A stretch of 64,000 nucleotides of DNA from Ahaetulla prasina (taxonomy: Eukaryota > Chordata > Lepidosauria > Squamata > Colubridae): assembly GCF_028640845.1 (NCBI RefSeq), contig NC_080546.1, positions 20,429,020-20,493,019 on the forward strand, given 5' to 3'. The position numbers were made by a program, and so were the translations under genes. The notes below the pieces were generated by a model. That model saw only the letters and a program-made list of their open reading frames with translations, was not told the origin of the DNA and did not search any database. Positions within the stretch are counted from its first letter, which is position 1, and every line of letters starts with the position of its first letter. Shown here piece after piece: positions 1 through 9,585 of this stretch.

Positions 1-75
1 ATGGTAGGAGTATTTTACTAATATAAATTTTGGCATCATCATATATTAGTTGCTGAAAAGAAACATTGTCTATTG

Positions 76-205
76 CAGGGATCTCCAACCTTGGCAACTT
101 TAAGACTTGTGGACTTCAACTCCCAGAGTTCCTCAGCCAGCTGGCTGAGGAACTCTGGGAGTTGAAGTCCACAAGTCTTAAAGTTGCCAAGGTTGGAGAC
201 CCCTG
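76..205. mobile_element. Palindromic hAT-type MITE, complete
   Basis: The 130-bp element begins CAGGGATCTCCAACC and ends as its reverse complement. An identical 8-bp TSD, gtctattg, lies at 68-75 and 206-213. The two 65-bp arms (76-140 and 141-205) pair with one mismatch and no loop. An 8-bp TSD and CAG ends are typical of the hAT superfamily. There is no coding capacity, so a transposase in trans is required. Shorter or decayed relatives lie at 56063-56151 and 43527-43614. Confidence 0.88.
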
Positions 206-213
206 GTCTATTG

Positions 214-646
214 TGATGCAACCCAAAGCAAATGAATGGTTGGAGAAATTTCACATTTGAATTTAACAAAATGAAAGCTTAGGTTTAATCTTTAGCAAGA
301 TTACTGAAGTCTGCATGCAGGTCTATCATAGTATATTATGATTCAGAGATATTAGTTTCCAAAGAATTCATATCATAAAATTGCTTTACCTTCCTTTCTT
401 AATTTTATATTGATTTTTAAACAGAAATTTAGTTTTTGTAAATTAGATGCCAGACATAGGTGAATAGGTCAAATTTGGTTCTAATCAGACTTCAAGTGTG
501 ATTCATTAAGGTATAGGAAAGTAAAGGTTTCTCTATCAGTCATATCTGATTCTAAGGCATGATGCTCATCTCCATTTCTTGCCCAAGAGAGCCAATGTTG
601 TTCAAAAACAATTTCTGTGGTCATGTAGAGAGATATAGAGAGCTGT
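214..646. other. Unassigned AT-rich sequence
   Basis: No repeat family, gene or RNA is recognised here. Open frames are short and show no protein-like composition. Confidence 0.5.
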
Positions 647-855
647 GATGGTGCTGTGGTTAGAATGCAGTACTGCAAGCTATTTTTGCTGACTGCTGGT
701 TGCCAGCGGTTTGGTGATTTGATTCTTCCATCCTTCCAAGGTCGGTAAAACGAGGACCCAAATTGTTGGGGGGAGGGCAATTTGCTGACACTGTAAATTG
801 TACAGGCCTGTAAAGCACTGTGTAGCGCTTTATAAGTCTAAGTGCTACGGCTATA
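647..855 (+). mobile_element. tRNA-derived SINE, type 1
   Basis: The head has an A-box-like tract followed by the family hallmark gcagtactgcaagct. The body has the conserved gaggacccaaattgttggg block, and the tail ends in ctaagtgctacggctat. Other copies of this family lie near 11.4, 24.4 and 53.2 kb. The B-box region is deleted here, so the internal RNA polymerase III promoter is probably dead. It directly abuts a second SINE in the opposite orientation. Confidence 0.8.
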
Positions 856-1077
856 TGCCAAAGGCGCATGGAATGCTGTTACCTTCCCACCAAAGTAGGT
901 GGGAAGATAACAATATTATGTACTCACATTTGCATGCTTTTGAACTGCTAAGCTGTCAGAGCTGGGGCAAGCATCAGGAGCTCACCTTATTGCACGGAGC
1001 TCAGGTCTCGAACCTGGGTTGTGAGCTCTCCAGCTGACAAGCTCAGTGTCTTTAACCACTGAGCCATTGTGCCCCCA
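856..1077 (-). mobile_element. tRNA-derived SINE, type 2, 3'-truncated
   Basis: Read on the minus strand it starts with a tRNA-like head (gcacaatggctcagtggttaaa), has the B-box-like ggttcgagacc, and continues to the ggtgggaaggtaacagc block. It stops before the 3' tail seen in the copies at 18.8, 33.9 and 48.0 kb. The join to the type 1 SINE leaves no spacer. Confidence 0.8.
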
Positions 1078-1760
1078 TTAATGTATATCCAGCAATAAAA
1101 GTGACTAAGTAGAAAGAAATAGTATCATATACCCTTTCCCGTGATGAGGATATCTGCTGGATATGCATTTCTGAAAACAAATATCATGTTCCATCTTTTT
1201 TTTCTTTTTTTTTAAAAGGCAACAAAACCTGTAATGTCTGAATGATTTCTTGACATTTGCCGGAAAGAGCTTCAGGATAGTTGTTATATCTTGCCTTCTC
1301 AGTCGCTGCAAAGCTCAATAGCAGTCCGTGACTTGCTTGCTTTAATTTGTCTACATCCAGCAACGCCATTCAGTTTCATTCCCTAAAGCCTCTATGAAAT
1401 GGCACTCCAGTGTATCATGGGAAATTAAAAAGATGGCTCAGGCAAAGCTGCTTCCCAGGGCTGTTGATACCAGATAAGCTCAAATTCAATTTGGGACCCT
1501 CAGCAATAGGTGGGAAGCTCAAGAGAAAACTTTGCTTAGATCTTTGCCCAGTTGGCTATCCATTCTTCTCAATGAATACACAGCAAGCAACACCACAGAT
1601 AGAATCTAGAAGCACTAGCCGGGAACTTCCAACCAAGGATACCTCTCAGTTATCTGCTCTCTTTTCACATTGGTTTCATTTTCAAAGTCCAAAAGAAAAG
1701 CTGCATGGTCTCTCTTTGGTGAGATTCTTTATTACTGGCCACTTAGCTGGCCCAGATCAA
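1078..1760. other. Unassigned sequence
   Basis: No recognisable repeat or gene. A T-rich stretch lies at 1195-1216. The 117-codon open frame at 1410-1763 has no recognisable domain, and I treat it as chance. Confidence 0.45.
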
Positions 1761-2233
1761 TAGAAATAGAAATAGAAATAGAAATAGAAAAGACTTTACT
1801 TGCTAAGTATGATTACACACACAAGGAATTTGTCTCCAGTGAATAAGCTCTCAGTGTACATGCAAAAGAACAAAGTAACAATAATCAAAATAACAGGGTG
1901 ATAATAATTATATTAATGATACCAATAACAGAAGATAGTGAAACAGATGAGAAAGATAATAGTAATACAGCCATACTACATGGGTAAATAGCCTTAGGCA
2001 TAAGACAGTGCTGTGGGAATTATGTGTTCAGCAGAGTAATGGCACAAGGGAAAAAACTCTCTCTCTGTCTAGCTGTTTTGACATGCAATGCTTTATAGTG
2101 GTGCCTTAGGGGAGGAGTTGAAACAGATTATGTCCAGGATGTGAGGGTCCACAGATATTTTCTCAGTCCTCAATTTCTCTGACCTGTGCAGTATACTGGT
2201 CCTCAATGGAAGGCAGGCTGGTTGCAATAGTTT
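1761..2233 (-). mobile_element. AATAG-tailed CR1-group LINE, 3' part
   Basis: Read on the minus strand, this is the 3' untranslated region and end of ORF2 of the LINE family whose best copy is at 36320-37215. The hallmark near the 3' end is ccaagtgtgattggacacac, here degraded. The 3' tail is (TAGAAA)n at 1761-1791. The element is interrupted at a poly-T run by another LINE (2237-3050) and resumes at 3051. It matches what is described in snakes as CR1-L3/Snake1 LINEs; that name is by recollection. Confidence 0.75.
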
Positions 2234-2236
2234 TTT

Positions 2237-2240
2237 ATTT

Positions 2241-2273
<33 letters not shown>

Positions 2274-3050
2274 GTCACAACAATATATGTAGGTATCATA
2301 CAAAAAGATTATATAGTATATAAGCACATATATGAGTAAATATAAGGAGGTATAAGCATATATATAGGAAGAAGAAAAGAAAAAAAAACAATAGGACAGG
2401 AATGGTAGGCACATTTGTGTGCTTATGCACGCCCCTTATGGTCCTCTTAGGAATGGGGTGAGGTCAATAGTAGAAAGTTTTTGGATAAAATTTTTAGGAT
2501 TATGGGAAGAGACCACAGAGTCAGGTAAAGTATTCCAAGCACTGATGATTCTGTTACAGAAGTCATATTTTCTGCAATCTACATTAAAGTGGTTGACATT
2601 AAGTTTAAATCTATTAGTTGCTCTAGTATTATTGCAGTTAAAGCTGAAGTAGTTTTTAACAGGAAGGACATTACAATAGATGATTCTGTGAGTTAAGCTT
2701 AGGTCTTGTCGAAGGCGACGGAGTTCCAAATTTTCTAAGCCTAGGATTTCAAGTCTGGTGGGATAAGGTATTTTGTTGTTTTCAGAGGAATGGAGAACTC
2801 TTCTTGTAAAATATTTCTGGACACGTTCAATTGTATTGATGTCAGAGATGTGGTGAGGGTTCCAAACAGGCAAGCTGTATTCTAGAATTGGTCTAGCAAA
2901 TGTTTTATATGCTCTGGTTAGTAATGTGGTGTTTTTGGAAAAGAAGCTACACAAAATTAGGTTTACAACTCTTAGAGCTTTTTTTGCTATGTAGTTGCAG
3001 TGGGCTTTGGCACTTAGATCATTTGACATGAAAACTCCAAGGTCTTTTTT
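2237..3050 (-). mobile_element. CR1-group LINE (ATTTA-tailed family), 3' end
   Basis: A 5'-truncated element with an (ATTTA)n 3' tail at 2237-2270, inserted into the AATAG-tailed LINE. Its 3' UTR contains a gtgcataagcacaca-like block on the minus strand. The same family occurs at 40782-41433 and, as internal sequence only, at 59538-62077. Insertion at a T-run fits target-primed reverse transcription. Confidence 0.82.
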
Positions 3051-3107
3051 CTTCAGTCCTAACCATCCATTGAAATCTGTTCCTGTCTTGTTTGGTTGCT
3101 GTACCAA
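2436..3107 (-). pseudogene. Chimeric LINE ORF2 C-terminal remnant
   Basis: This 223-codon frame encodes the C-terminal part of a CR1-group reverse transcriptase protein. Visible motifs are KDLGVFMSND, then ARPILEYSLPVWNP, then NTIERVQKYFTRR, ending LSTIDLTPFLRGP. The first ~20 residues (MVQQPNKTG...) come from the interrupted host LINE, so the frame is a chance fusion of two elements across their junction near 3050. The palm catalytic core (FADD) and the endonuclease are absent because of 5' truncation. No function is expected. Confidence 0.85.
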
Positions 3108-3156
3108 ATCAGCCAGCTATAAAGGTATAAATGACAGATTCAATAATTCCTCTGAG
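3051..3156 (-). mobile_element. AATAG-tailed LINE, continuation
   Basis: This resumes the element interrupted by the 2237-3050 insertion. The text matches the corresponding tract of other copies (cttgttgggttgcagaacc type and caataattcctctg at 21950-21985 and 36880-36930). It ends against a GAAGA microsatellite. Confidence 0.75.
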
Positions 3157-3203
3157 TAGAAGAGAAGAGAAGAGAAGAGAAGAGAAGAGAAGAGAAGAGA
3201 AGA
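3157..3203. repeat. (AGAGA/AGAAG)n microsatellite
   Basis: A pure pentamer array of about nine units between two LINE fragments. It also forms the 3'-tail side of the minus-strand CR1 that follows, so it may be an expanded LINE tail. Confidence 0.9.
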
Positions 3204-3925
3204 GGAGTTGGAAGTGACTTTGGGGGTCTTCTAGTCCAACCCCCTGCTTAGGCAGGAAACCCTATACCACTTCAGACAAACGGTTATCCAATCTTTTGGT
3301 AAAAACTTCCAGTGTTAGAGCATTTGCAACTTCTGGAGACAAGTTGTTCCACTGATTAATTGTTCTAACTGTCAGGAAATTTCTCCTTAGTTCTAAGTTG
3401 CTTCTTTCTTTCATTAGTTTCCACCAGGAGTGGGTTCTATTTATCTTTACTACTGGTTAGCAGCAGGATCGCTGAGCAAAAGCTTCCTGATGACATTGGG
3501 GTTGGTGGGAGGACCCACCACTGGTTTCCACCCATTGCTTCTTGTCCTGTCCTCAGGTGCTCCGGAGAATAGCTTGACTCCCTCATCTTTGGGGCAGGCC
3601 CTGAGATATTGGAACACTGCTATCATGTCTCCCCTGGTCTTCTTTTCATTAAACTAGACATACCGAGTTCCTGCAACTGTTCTTCATATGTTTTAGCCTC
3701 CAGTCTCCTCATCATCTTTGTTGCTCTTCTCTGTACTCTTTGTAGAGTCTCAACACCTTTTTACATTGTGGCAACCAAAACTAAATGTGGTATTCCAAGT
3801 GTGGCCTTACCAAGGCATTATAAAGTGATATTAACACTTCACATGATCTTTATTCTATCCCTCTGTTTATGCAGCCTAGAACTGTGTTAGCTTTTTTTTT
3901 TGGGCTTTTTTGATATAACTGTATC
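3204..3925 (-). mobile_element. CR1 LINE, 3' end with ORF2 remnant
   Basis: On the minus strand the 3' end shows the classic CR1 terminus (gggttggactagaagaccc type, then cttccaactc). Upstream lie remnants of ORF2 corresponding to the RT C-terminus, including the VRPHLEY-like and [14 protein letters not shown] tracts visible in better copies at 25.6 and 42.5 kb. The frames are broken in many places. A (TTG)n array begins about 45 bp further on. Confidence 0.82.
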
Positions 3926-3970
3926 AACAGCTCCTGGACTAGTCTAAACTTTCTGAGTTGAAAATTTTCA

Positions 3971-3971
3971 G

Positions 3972-4002
<31 letters not shown>
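3971..4002. repeat. (TTG)n microsatellite
   Basis: About ten uninterrupted TTG units lie just beyond the 5' truncation side of the CR1. Confidence 0.95.
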
Positions 4003-4598
4003 ATCCCAGCTTTGTAAGTATTTCAAACATAACTTTTAGCAACATCCTTTTCTGCAAGTATCCTGCTCATGTGCATCTATTTGGAACCATGTATCCATTA
4101 AAAGAGAACATTCTGACAAATGATACAATGGTATTTGCCTGTAGGAAAAAGGGCTGTTTAACCCTGAAGTATGTGACGAGCAAATATTGAGGGAAAGAAA
4201 TGAATTAGGGCATCTTATTTAGAAACAAAGCAAAACTATCAGAAATAAATCAGTGAGATGCTTCCTCCTGGCAGGGTAGGGTAAAGACGAAGCATGTTTT
4301 ATTCATGTCACAAGCTGCTGTTTCACACTGATGCAAATAAAAAGTAGATGTGAACCAGCAGCTCCTGTCAGAGCGATGGCTGCATGTCTCAGGCAGCTAA
4401 GGAAGCACAGCTGGAAGAATGCACAGCTGTAAATCAAACTTCAAATGACTCATGCATTGAGTCCTGGACTTCACTGGCATAAGTGCTTAAGGCAGAATGT
4501 CTCAGGAAGAAAAAAATACTGCCAAGTTTTAGATGTGACAGTTTAAATGAAACAGAATGATAGAGCAGGCCATGAAGTTAAACCAAAATCACATAATT
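4003..4598. other. Unassigned sequence
   Basis: No repeat family or gene is recognised. Base composition is unremarkable and no long open frame is present. Confidence 0.45.
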
Positions 4599-4643
4599 AT
4601 ATATGCATACATGCATGCATGTATGTATGCATATATGTATGCA
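4599..4643. repeat. (ATGC/ATGT)n microsatellite
   Basis: An imperfect alternating atgc/atgt tetranucleotide tract next to the truncated start of the Bov-B fragment. Confidence 0.8.
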
Positions 4644-4690
4644 CATGGCAGAGACATCACCTTACTGACAAAGGTCTGTACAGTCAAAGC

Positions 4691-4987
4691 CAGAAGTGGG
4701 TTTCACATAATTTTACCACCGGTTCGCCACGCACCGAAAATGTGAGTGTGCGCACCTTCCTCACATACACGTGGCCTTCCATGCATGCGCACAGCCTTCC
4801 GCACATGCACTTTGCTCGCGTGCATGACTTGCATGCATGTGCACAGCTTAGAAAACATAGCTAAATAGGATGGCATAGCGCCGGGGCAGGTGGGTGGGGG
4901 CGGGGTTGGGGGCGGGGGCGGGCCCACCCACAGGTTGCCACTACCGGTTCACCCGAATTGGTCTGAACCGACTGAATACCACCTCTG
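4691..4987. mobile_element. hAT MITE of the TACCGGTTC family, inserted in Bov-B
   Basis: The left end is CAGAAGTGGGTTTCAC and the right end is GAATACCACCTCTG. A perfect 8-bp TSD, gtcaaagc, lies at 4683-4690 and 4988-4995. ACCGGTTC motifs sit near both ends, as in the copies at 8120, 12888, 19984, 29472 and 41998. The interior contains CG- and GCATGC-rich repeats and a G-rich block. Confidence 0.9.
4879..4924 (+). other. G-rich tract with G-quadruplex potential
   Basis: At least six runs of three or more G are separated by short loops, inside the hAT element. This satisfies the usual G3+ sequence rule for a quadruplex. No promoter or other function is visible. Confidence 0.6.
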
Positions 4988-5098
4988 GTCAAAGCTATGG
5001 TGTTCTTAGTAGTAGTGCATGGTTGTGAGAACTGGACCATAAGGAGGACTGAGCAATGAAGAATTGATGCTTTTGAACTGGAGTGTTGGAAAAGGTTC

Positions 5099-5413
5099 TT
5101 GAAAGTCCCTCGGACTGCAAGGAGATCAAATCAGTCAATTCCAAAGGAAATCCAACTTGACTGTTCTTTGGAAGTACAAATACTAAAGCTGCAACTCAAA
5201 TACTTTGGCCACCAAATGAGAAGAGAAGACTCACTGGGAAAGATTCTGATGGGGGAACAGACTGAAAGCCAAAAGAGAAGGGGACGGCAGAGGATGAGAT
5301 GGTTAGATATTATCATTGATGCAATGAATATGAATTTGGGCAAATTCCAGGAGAATCTGGAGGGCCTGACATGCTATGATCCATGTGGTCGCAAAGAGTT
5401 GGGCACAACTTAG
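5099..5413 (+). pseudogene. Bov-B ORF2 C-terminal remnant
   Basis: The 105-codon frame shows the Bov-B ORF2 C-terminus. RTARRSNQSI is followed by LKLQLKYFGHQMRREDSL and the basic RRGRQRMRWLD motif, all hallmarks of this family. The bases just upstream (5000-5098) also translate to Bov-B-like CENWT and RIDAFELE tracts, with a stop codon between them. The reverse transcriptase core and endonuclease are missing. The protein would not be functional. Confidence 0.92.
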
Positions 5414-5464
5414 CGACTGAACAACAAATGTATGTATATCAGTGTACCTTCATCACATACCATC

Positions 5465-5692
5465 CAGTGGTGAAATCCAGATGGATCTATCTGGCTCGCA
5501 CGATCCAGTAGGGCTGGCAGCAGGAGGCTCCACCCACCTGCCTGGATATCATCACGCCCCATTTTTGACCGTCTGCGTATGCACAGAAGGCTCTGCACAT
5601 GCCTGGAGGAGGCACACACATGCATAGCGAGTACGCATACATGCACGCCGCATTTGCAATCCTGTAGTGAAGGTAAGTGCATTTCACCCCTG
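5465..5692. mobile_element. hAT MITE, TACCGGTTC family, diverged
   Basis: It starts CAGTGGTGAAATCCA and ends ATTTCACCCCTG. The TSD is imperfect (ataccatc / atactagc, 6 of 8). It sits 33 bp downstream of the Bov-B end. The interior GCTCCACCCACC block matches the copy at 8120-8292. Confidence 0.8.
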
Positions 5693-5968
5693 ATACTAGC
5701 ACCCTATTTTGTTCATAGCTGTTTTGACTTCCTTGGTTGCTCAGTTTGGTTGCTCAGATTCGCTTAAGGGCAAATAAATCTATTTTCCAATCCAGGCCAT
5801 TTCTGCAGGTGTTCAACAACAAGACTATTCAATCTTCCAGTTCTACTGTAAAATGACCTGTGTGGGCTTGAAAGTTAAGCAAGCTGGGTCATCCAGGAAA
5901 TACTGTGGCTATATGCTGCCTGGAAATTTAGAAATCTCTGTATAACATAGTAACAAACTATTTCTATA

Positions 5969-6648
5969 CAGGCAATCCTCGGCTGATGACCACAACTGAG
6001 CACAGAATTTTGGTCTTAAGAATAGAATTAAGTTGTTCTGGTGTGCTGTGCTCTATAGCGTCGTTTTGAGGGTAGGAGTTGAAACAGTTTATGTCCAGGA
6101 TGTGAGGGGTCTGTAAATATTTTCACAGCCCTCTTTTTGACTCGTGCAGTATACAGGTTCTCCATGGAAGGCAGGTTGGTAGTAATTGTTTTTTCTGAAG
6201 TTCTAATGATCCTCTGAAGTCTGTGTCTGTCTTGTTGGGTTGCAGAACCAAACCAGACAGTTATAGAGGTGCAGGTGACAAACTCAATAATTCCTCTGTG
6301 GAAATGGATCAACAGCTTCTTGGGCAGTCATTGCAGTAATTCAGCAAGCCAATATGTAACCTGACTTGATTTTATGACTGTTTTATAATGGTCATTAAAC
6401 AAATCACTGAAGCCATTATATGAGTCACAAAGTCATTAAGAGACCCAGATGGTCATTAAGTAATGCAGCATATCCAATAGGCATCATTTTTCCTGTTTTC
6501 TGTGAGAAAACACCATCACCTGCATGTGACTATGACACATTGCAAACATTCATAATAGTCATAACTTTGAGGGTGGATTGTAACCTTTTTAGCTGGTCAT
6601 AATTTTGAATGGCTGTTAAGCAACCGGTTATTAAGCAAGGACTATCTG
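5969..6648. mobile_element. TA-flanked TIR element, split by a LINE
   Basis: The left end CAGGCAATCCTCGGCTGATG and the decayed right end near 6640 (caaggactatctg) correspond to the ends of the cleaner copy at 9586-9948. The body shows the family's repeated ttaagtgag / gtcataa motifs. Minus-strand LINE sequence occupies 6021-6337. TA target sites suggest the Tc1/mariner superfamily, but no transposase is present. Confidence 0.6.
6021..6337 (-). mobile_element. AATAG-tailed LINE fragment
   Basis: The minus strand encodes the ORF2 C-terminal tract found at 36612-37208, including TVWFGSATQQD, DPSHPGHKLFQLLPS and RRYRAQHTRTT. The usual 3' UTR is missing: the frame is directly preceded on the tail side by one AATAGAATT remnant at 6021-6029. 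This indicates an internal deletion or template skipping of the 3' UTR. Confidence 0.82.
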
Positions 6649-6955
6649 TGCTATTGTCAAGGAAATTGAATGGATGGATTAAGTAACTTACTAGAAATAA
6701 AGTTTCGCTTCAGAGCATCTTTCTTGAAAAACAAGTCTAGGGACTATAGTTCTACCTAAATTGCTAGCTATTTAGATATAAATAATGGTTCATAATCCGA
6801 CAAATCTGAAAAGGCAGTACAATTGTTCTAATCACATATTGTAATGTGATTGTTCTGAACAGCATAATAGAATATTCAAAAGCATAGCAAGAAATGATAT
6901 ATATTGTTTTCCTGTTGCTACTTTTCCCTCTATTTGAATATTGGAGGGAGAGAGT

Positions 6956-6956
<1 letters not shown>
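6649..6956. other. Unassigned AT-rich sequence
   Basis: No recognised element lies between the TIR element and the GATA array. Confidence 0.45.

Positions 6957-7049
<93 letters not shown>
6957..7049. repeat. (GATA)n microsatellite, first array
   Basis: About 23 perfect GATA/AGAT units. GATA arrays are long in snakes (the Bkm-type satellite). It ends immediately before the hAT TSD at 7050. Confidence 0.97.
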
Positions 7050-7057
7050 CTTTAGAC

Positions 7058-7624
7058 CAGGGGTGTCAAACTCAAGGCCCAGGGGCCAGATCTTGCTCAC
7101 ATGTCACTTTTTTTTTTTTGCATTTATATCCTGCCTTTCTCCGAAGACTCAGGGCGGCTTACACTATGTTAGCAATAGTCTTCATCCTATTTGTATATTT
7201 ATATACAAAGTCAACTTATTGCCCCCAACAATCTGGGTCCTCATTTTACCTACCTTATAAAGGATGGAAGGCTGAGTCAACCTTGGGCCTGGTGGGACTA
7301 GAACCTGCAGTAATTGCAGGCAGCTGCTGTTAATAACAGACTGTCTTACCAGTCTGAGCCACAGAGGCCCTTACTTAGATCTGGCCCACAGGGGTGTCCT
7401 GGAAACAATGAAGGATTAGACCACGGTGCCTCCATTTTCGCTGGCAGAGGGTTGCAGGAAGCCATGGCAGCTGAAAATGGAGCTTGGGAGCCCATTTTCG
7501 CTGGCAGAGCACTCAGGCCGCCACACGCGCCCCTGATACGAGTGATAGCGAGCTGGCCATGCACATCCTGGCCACACCCACAACCCTGATGCAGCCCTCA
7601 ATGAAATTGAGTTTGACACCTCTG
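7058..7624. mobile_element. hAT element carrying a SINE insertion
   Basis: The ends are CAGGGGTGTCAAACTCA and its inverted form TGAGTTTGACACCTCTG. The 8-bp TSD is ctttagac / cattagac (7 of 8). A minus-strand SINE occupies 7108-7370. The remaining ~300 bp resembles the non-L2 parts of the hAT at 13424-14597 (ggaaacaatgaa, tttttgctggcaga). It has no transposase. Confidence 0.85.
7108..7370 (-). mobile_element. tRNA-headed SINE with L2-like tail (type 3)
   Basis: On the minus strand it starts gggcctctgtggctcagac, has the B-box-like ggttctagtcc, then ccgccctgagtcttcggag and an A-rich tail (poly-T at 7108-7119). The tail resembles L2-clade LINE 3' ends such as 35215-35250, suggesting mobilisation by L2. 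The flanks share agatct-gc-caca, a possible ~14-bp imperfect TSD. Sister copies are at 32972-33230 and 57585-57860. Confidence 0.85.
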
Positions 7625-7632
7625 CATTAGAC

Positions 7633-7850
<218 letters not shown>

Positions 7851-8111
7851 ATAATCAAAAACCACTGATCAAACTAAAACACATTAAAAATAAAAACCGA
7901 ATAAGAATATTTCAATTGGTGGTAAGTTCATCAGTGGGAACTCAGGGAGAATTTGATTTTACAGAATTTAGCCACATTCAGGGAAACTACATCATACCGA
8001 TTTGATACTACAATGTACGTAAAAAGAAATACATTTTTTTCAGGTGGATCCTTGGATTCTTACAGCATAACAGAATGGCAATTTTAATGTGTCTTGACAA
8101 TATAAGCCTTA
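7851..8111. other. Unassigned sequence
   Basis: No repeat or gene seen. Confidence 0.45.
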
Positions 8112-8119
8112 GTTTATAG

Positions 8120-8292
8120 CAGCGGAGAAATCCCTCCTGGCTCTATCCGTCTCGCTGAACCAGTAGCTCCACCCACCCACCGGGATGTCATTACTTCCCG
8201 GTTTTTAACCATCTGTGCATGCGCAGAAGAGGCGCACTCCTGCATGGGAGCACACCCGAACCGGTAGCAAAGATAAGTGGATTTCACTGCTG
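8120..8292. mobile_element. hAT MITE, TACCGGTTC family
   Basis: Perfect 8-bp TSD gtttatag at 8112-8119 and 8293-8300. The ends are CAGCGGAGAAATCC and GGATTTCACTGCTG. It contains AGCTCCACCCACC and a CCGAACCGGTAGC motif near the right end. Confidence 0.88.
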
Positions 8293-8300
8293 GTTTATAG

Positions 8301-9015
8301 GGCATGTTTTTTATATTGATCTTCCAAAATGGCTTAGTGCTGAAGGATGCTAAAATTAGTGCCCTTCAGAATTTGGAGGTGGTTATCTGATGTAAATGTC
8401 CTGTTCATTTGGAAAGAGGGTTATTTCTATTTCTATGAGGTAGGTTAGCAATCGGCTCTGAGACAGCCAATATATTTTACAGCCAAATGGAGCTGGAAAC
8501 TGAGACACCAGTCTGAAAACTTTAACTACTGAGCCTTTATAGGCTGTGTTTACAATGGTCTTCAGTTTTGTTCTGTTTAATTACTGTGGTTTTTATTTTC
8601 TTGTATTTTTTAAGTCAGCTTGAAATTATTTACTGAATTATAATTAGTATATGAATTATAAATGTAATGTAAGCTAAGAAGTAGTGTTTCCATTTCATCT
8701 TTTTTTTATTCTTAAACAGTCTATCCTGGAAAAACAAAATCCTTGTAGAGGAAATAAATCTGTTTACTAAGTAGGTACTGTAGCTAAGGATATTCATCAA
8801 GGGGAGCGAGACCTGAAGTTTACAAACTTGTAGCAGGAAATTGCTAACAGATAAAATTTTATCAGTATAATACTGAAGCATACATTAGGGAAATAATGAA
8901 TAGACTTCTGTTCTTTTTTGCTATTAGCAACAAAATTGCAAGCATTTTATATTTTATAAATAAGAAGTGATGGCTTTGAATCGTGATCTTCTTCCTTTTA
9001 GACCACAATAGGGAG
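8301..9015. other. Unassigned AT-rich sequence
   Basis: No recognised repeat or gene. Open frames at 8630-8881 and 8862-9086 are low-complexity and unconvincing. Confidence 0.45.
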
Positions 9016-9113
9016 AGGGCCTTGGTGCTCTCTGAGCTTGGTTGTTTTCTTGAAAATGTTTCATTACTCAAACTAGGCAAAATCATCAGTGCACTAACCC
9101 TGAGCTACAAATA
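9016..9113. mobile_element. Penelope-like inverted-repeat family 3, half copy
   Basis: It contains ctctgagcttggttgttttc, a gaaaatgtttcatta tract, and ccctgagctacaaatatt. These blocks are shared with 10913-11097, 48609-49045 and 53567-53717. Only one arm of the usual inverted repeat is present. Assignment to Penelope-like elements is an inference from the motif layout. Confidence 0.5.
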
Positions 9114-9120
9114 TTAATCG

Positions 9121-9528
9121 AACAATTAATCAGTGGAACAACTTGCCTCCAGAAATTGTAAATGCTCCAACACCGGAAGTTTTTAAGAAGAGATTGAATA
9201 ATCATTTGTCTGAAATGCTATAAGGTTTCCTGCCTAAACAGGGGGTTGGACTAGAAGACCTCCAAGGTCCCTTCCAACTAGCAGTGGGTTCCACATATTG
9301 TTACTACTTTTGGTTTCCTGCGTGCACACCTTCCGCACATGTGCCTGTTCTTCTGCGTGTGTGCTTTGCTCACATGCACGCCTTCCATGCTAAATAAGAC
9401 GGCATTACATCTAGGCAGCTGGGCAGGGGTGGGTCCACCCCCACCCCCACCCACGGTCGCCGTTACCAGTTTGCCTGAACTGGTATGAAGCAGCTTCCAA
9501 CTCTGTTATTCTATTCTATTCTATTATC
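9121..9528 (+). mobile_element. CR1 LINE 3' end, split by a hAT
   Basis: Segments 9121-9279 and 9494-9528 are joined by the duplicated cttccaact. The text runs from the ORF2 C-terminus (gtggaacaacttgcctcc) through the classic gggggttggactagaagacc end to a TATTC tail. A hAT element fills 9280-9493. Confidence 0.85.
9280..9493. mobile_element. hAT MITE inside CR1
   Basis: The body (gtgggttccacatattgttact, cttccgcacatgtgc, ggtgggtccacccc) matches the TACCGGTTC family copy at 4691-4987. The flanking repeat is the CR1 text cttccaact at 9271-9279 and 9494-9502. The exact ends are uncertain by 1-2 bp. Confidence 0.75.
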
Positions 9529-9585
9529 TTTTATTTAGATCACAATAAGATCTCTAGAATGATGATGATGCCCCTACAACAAATA

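Larger units (their letters stand above)
4647..5432 (+). mobile_element. Bov-B (RTE) LINE 3' end, split by a hAT
   Basis: The segment 4647-4690 (acaaaggtctgtacagtcaaagc) joins in register with 4988 onward (ctatggtgttcttagtagt), with a hAT element at 4691-4987 between them. The 3' terminus ggtcgcaaagagttgggcac followed by gactgaacaac is the diagnostic Bov-B end. Bov-B is widespread in squamates and ruminants and is a known horizontally transferred LINE. This copy is 5'-truncated and decayed. Confidence 0.93.

Noticed and set aside
1410..1763. 117-codon plus frame as a host gene
   Set aside because: No recognisable domain, signal peptide or splice context; it runs into a LINE tail.
3430..3890. 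Plus-strand frames at 3430-3657 and 3609-3890
   Set aside because: They are antisense readings of the minus-strand CR1.
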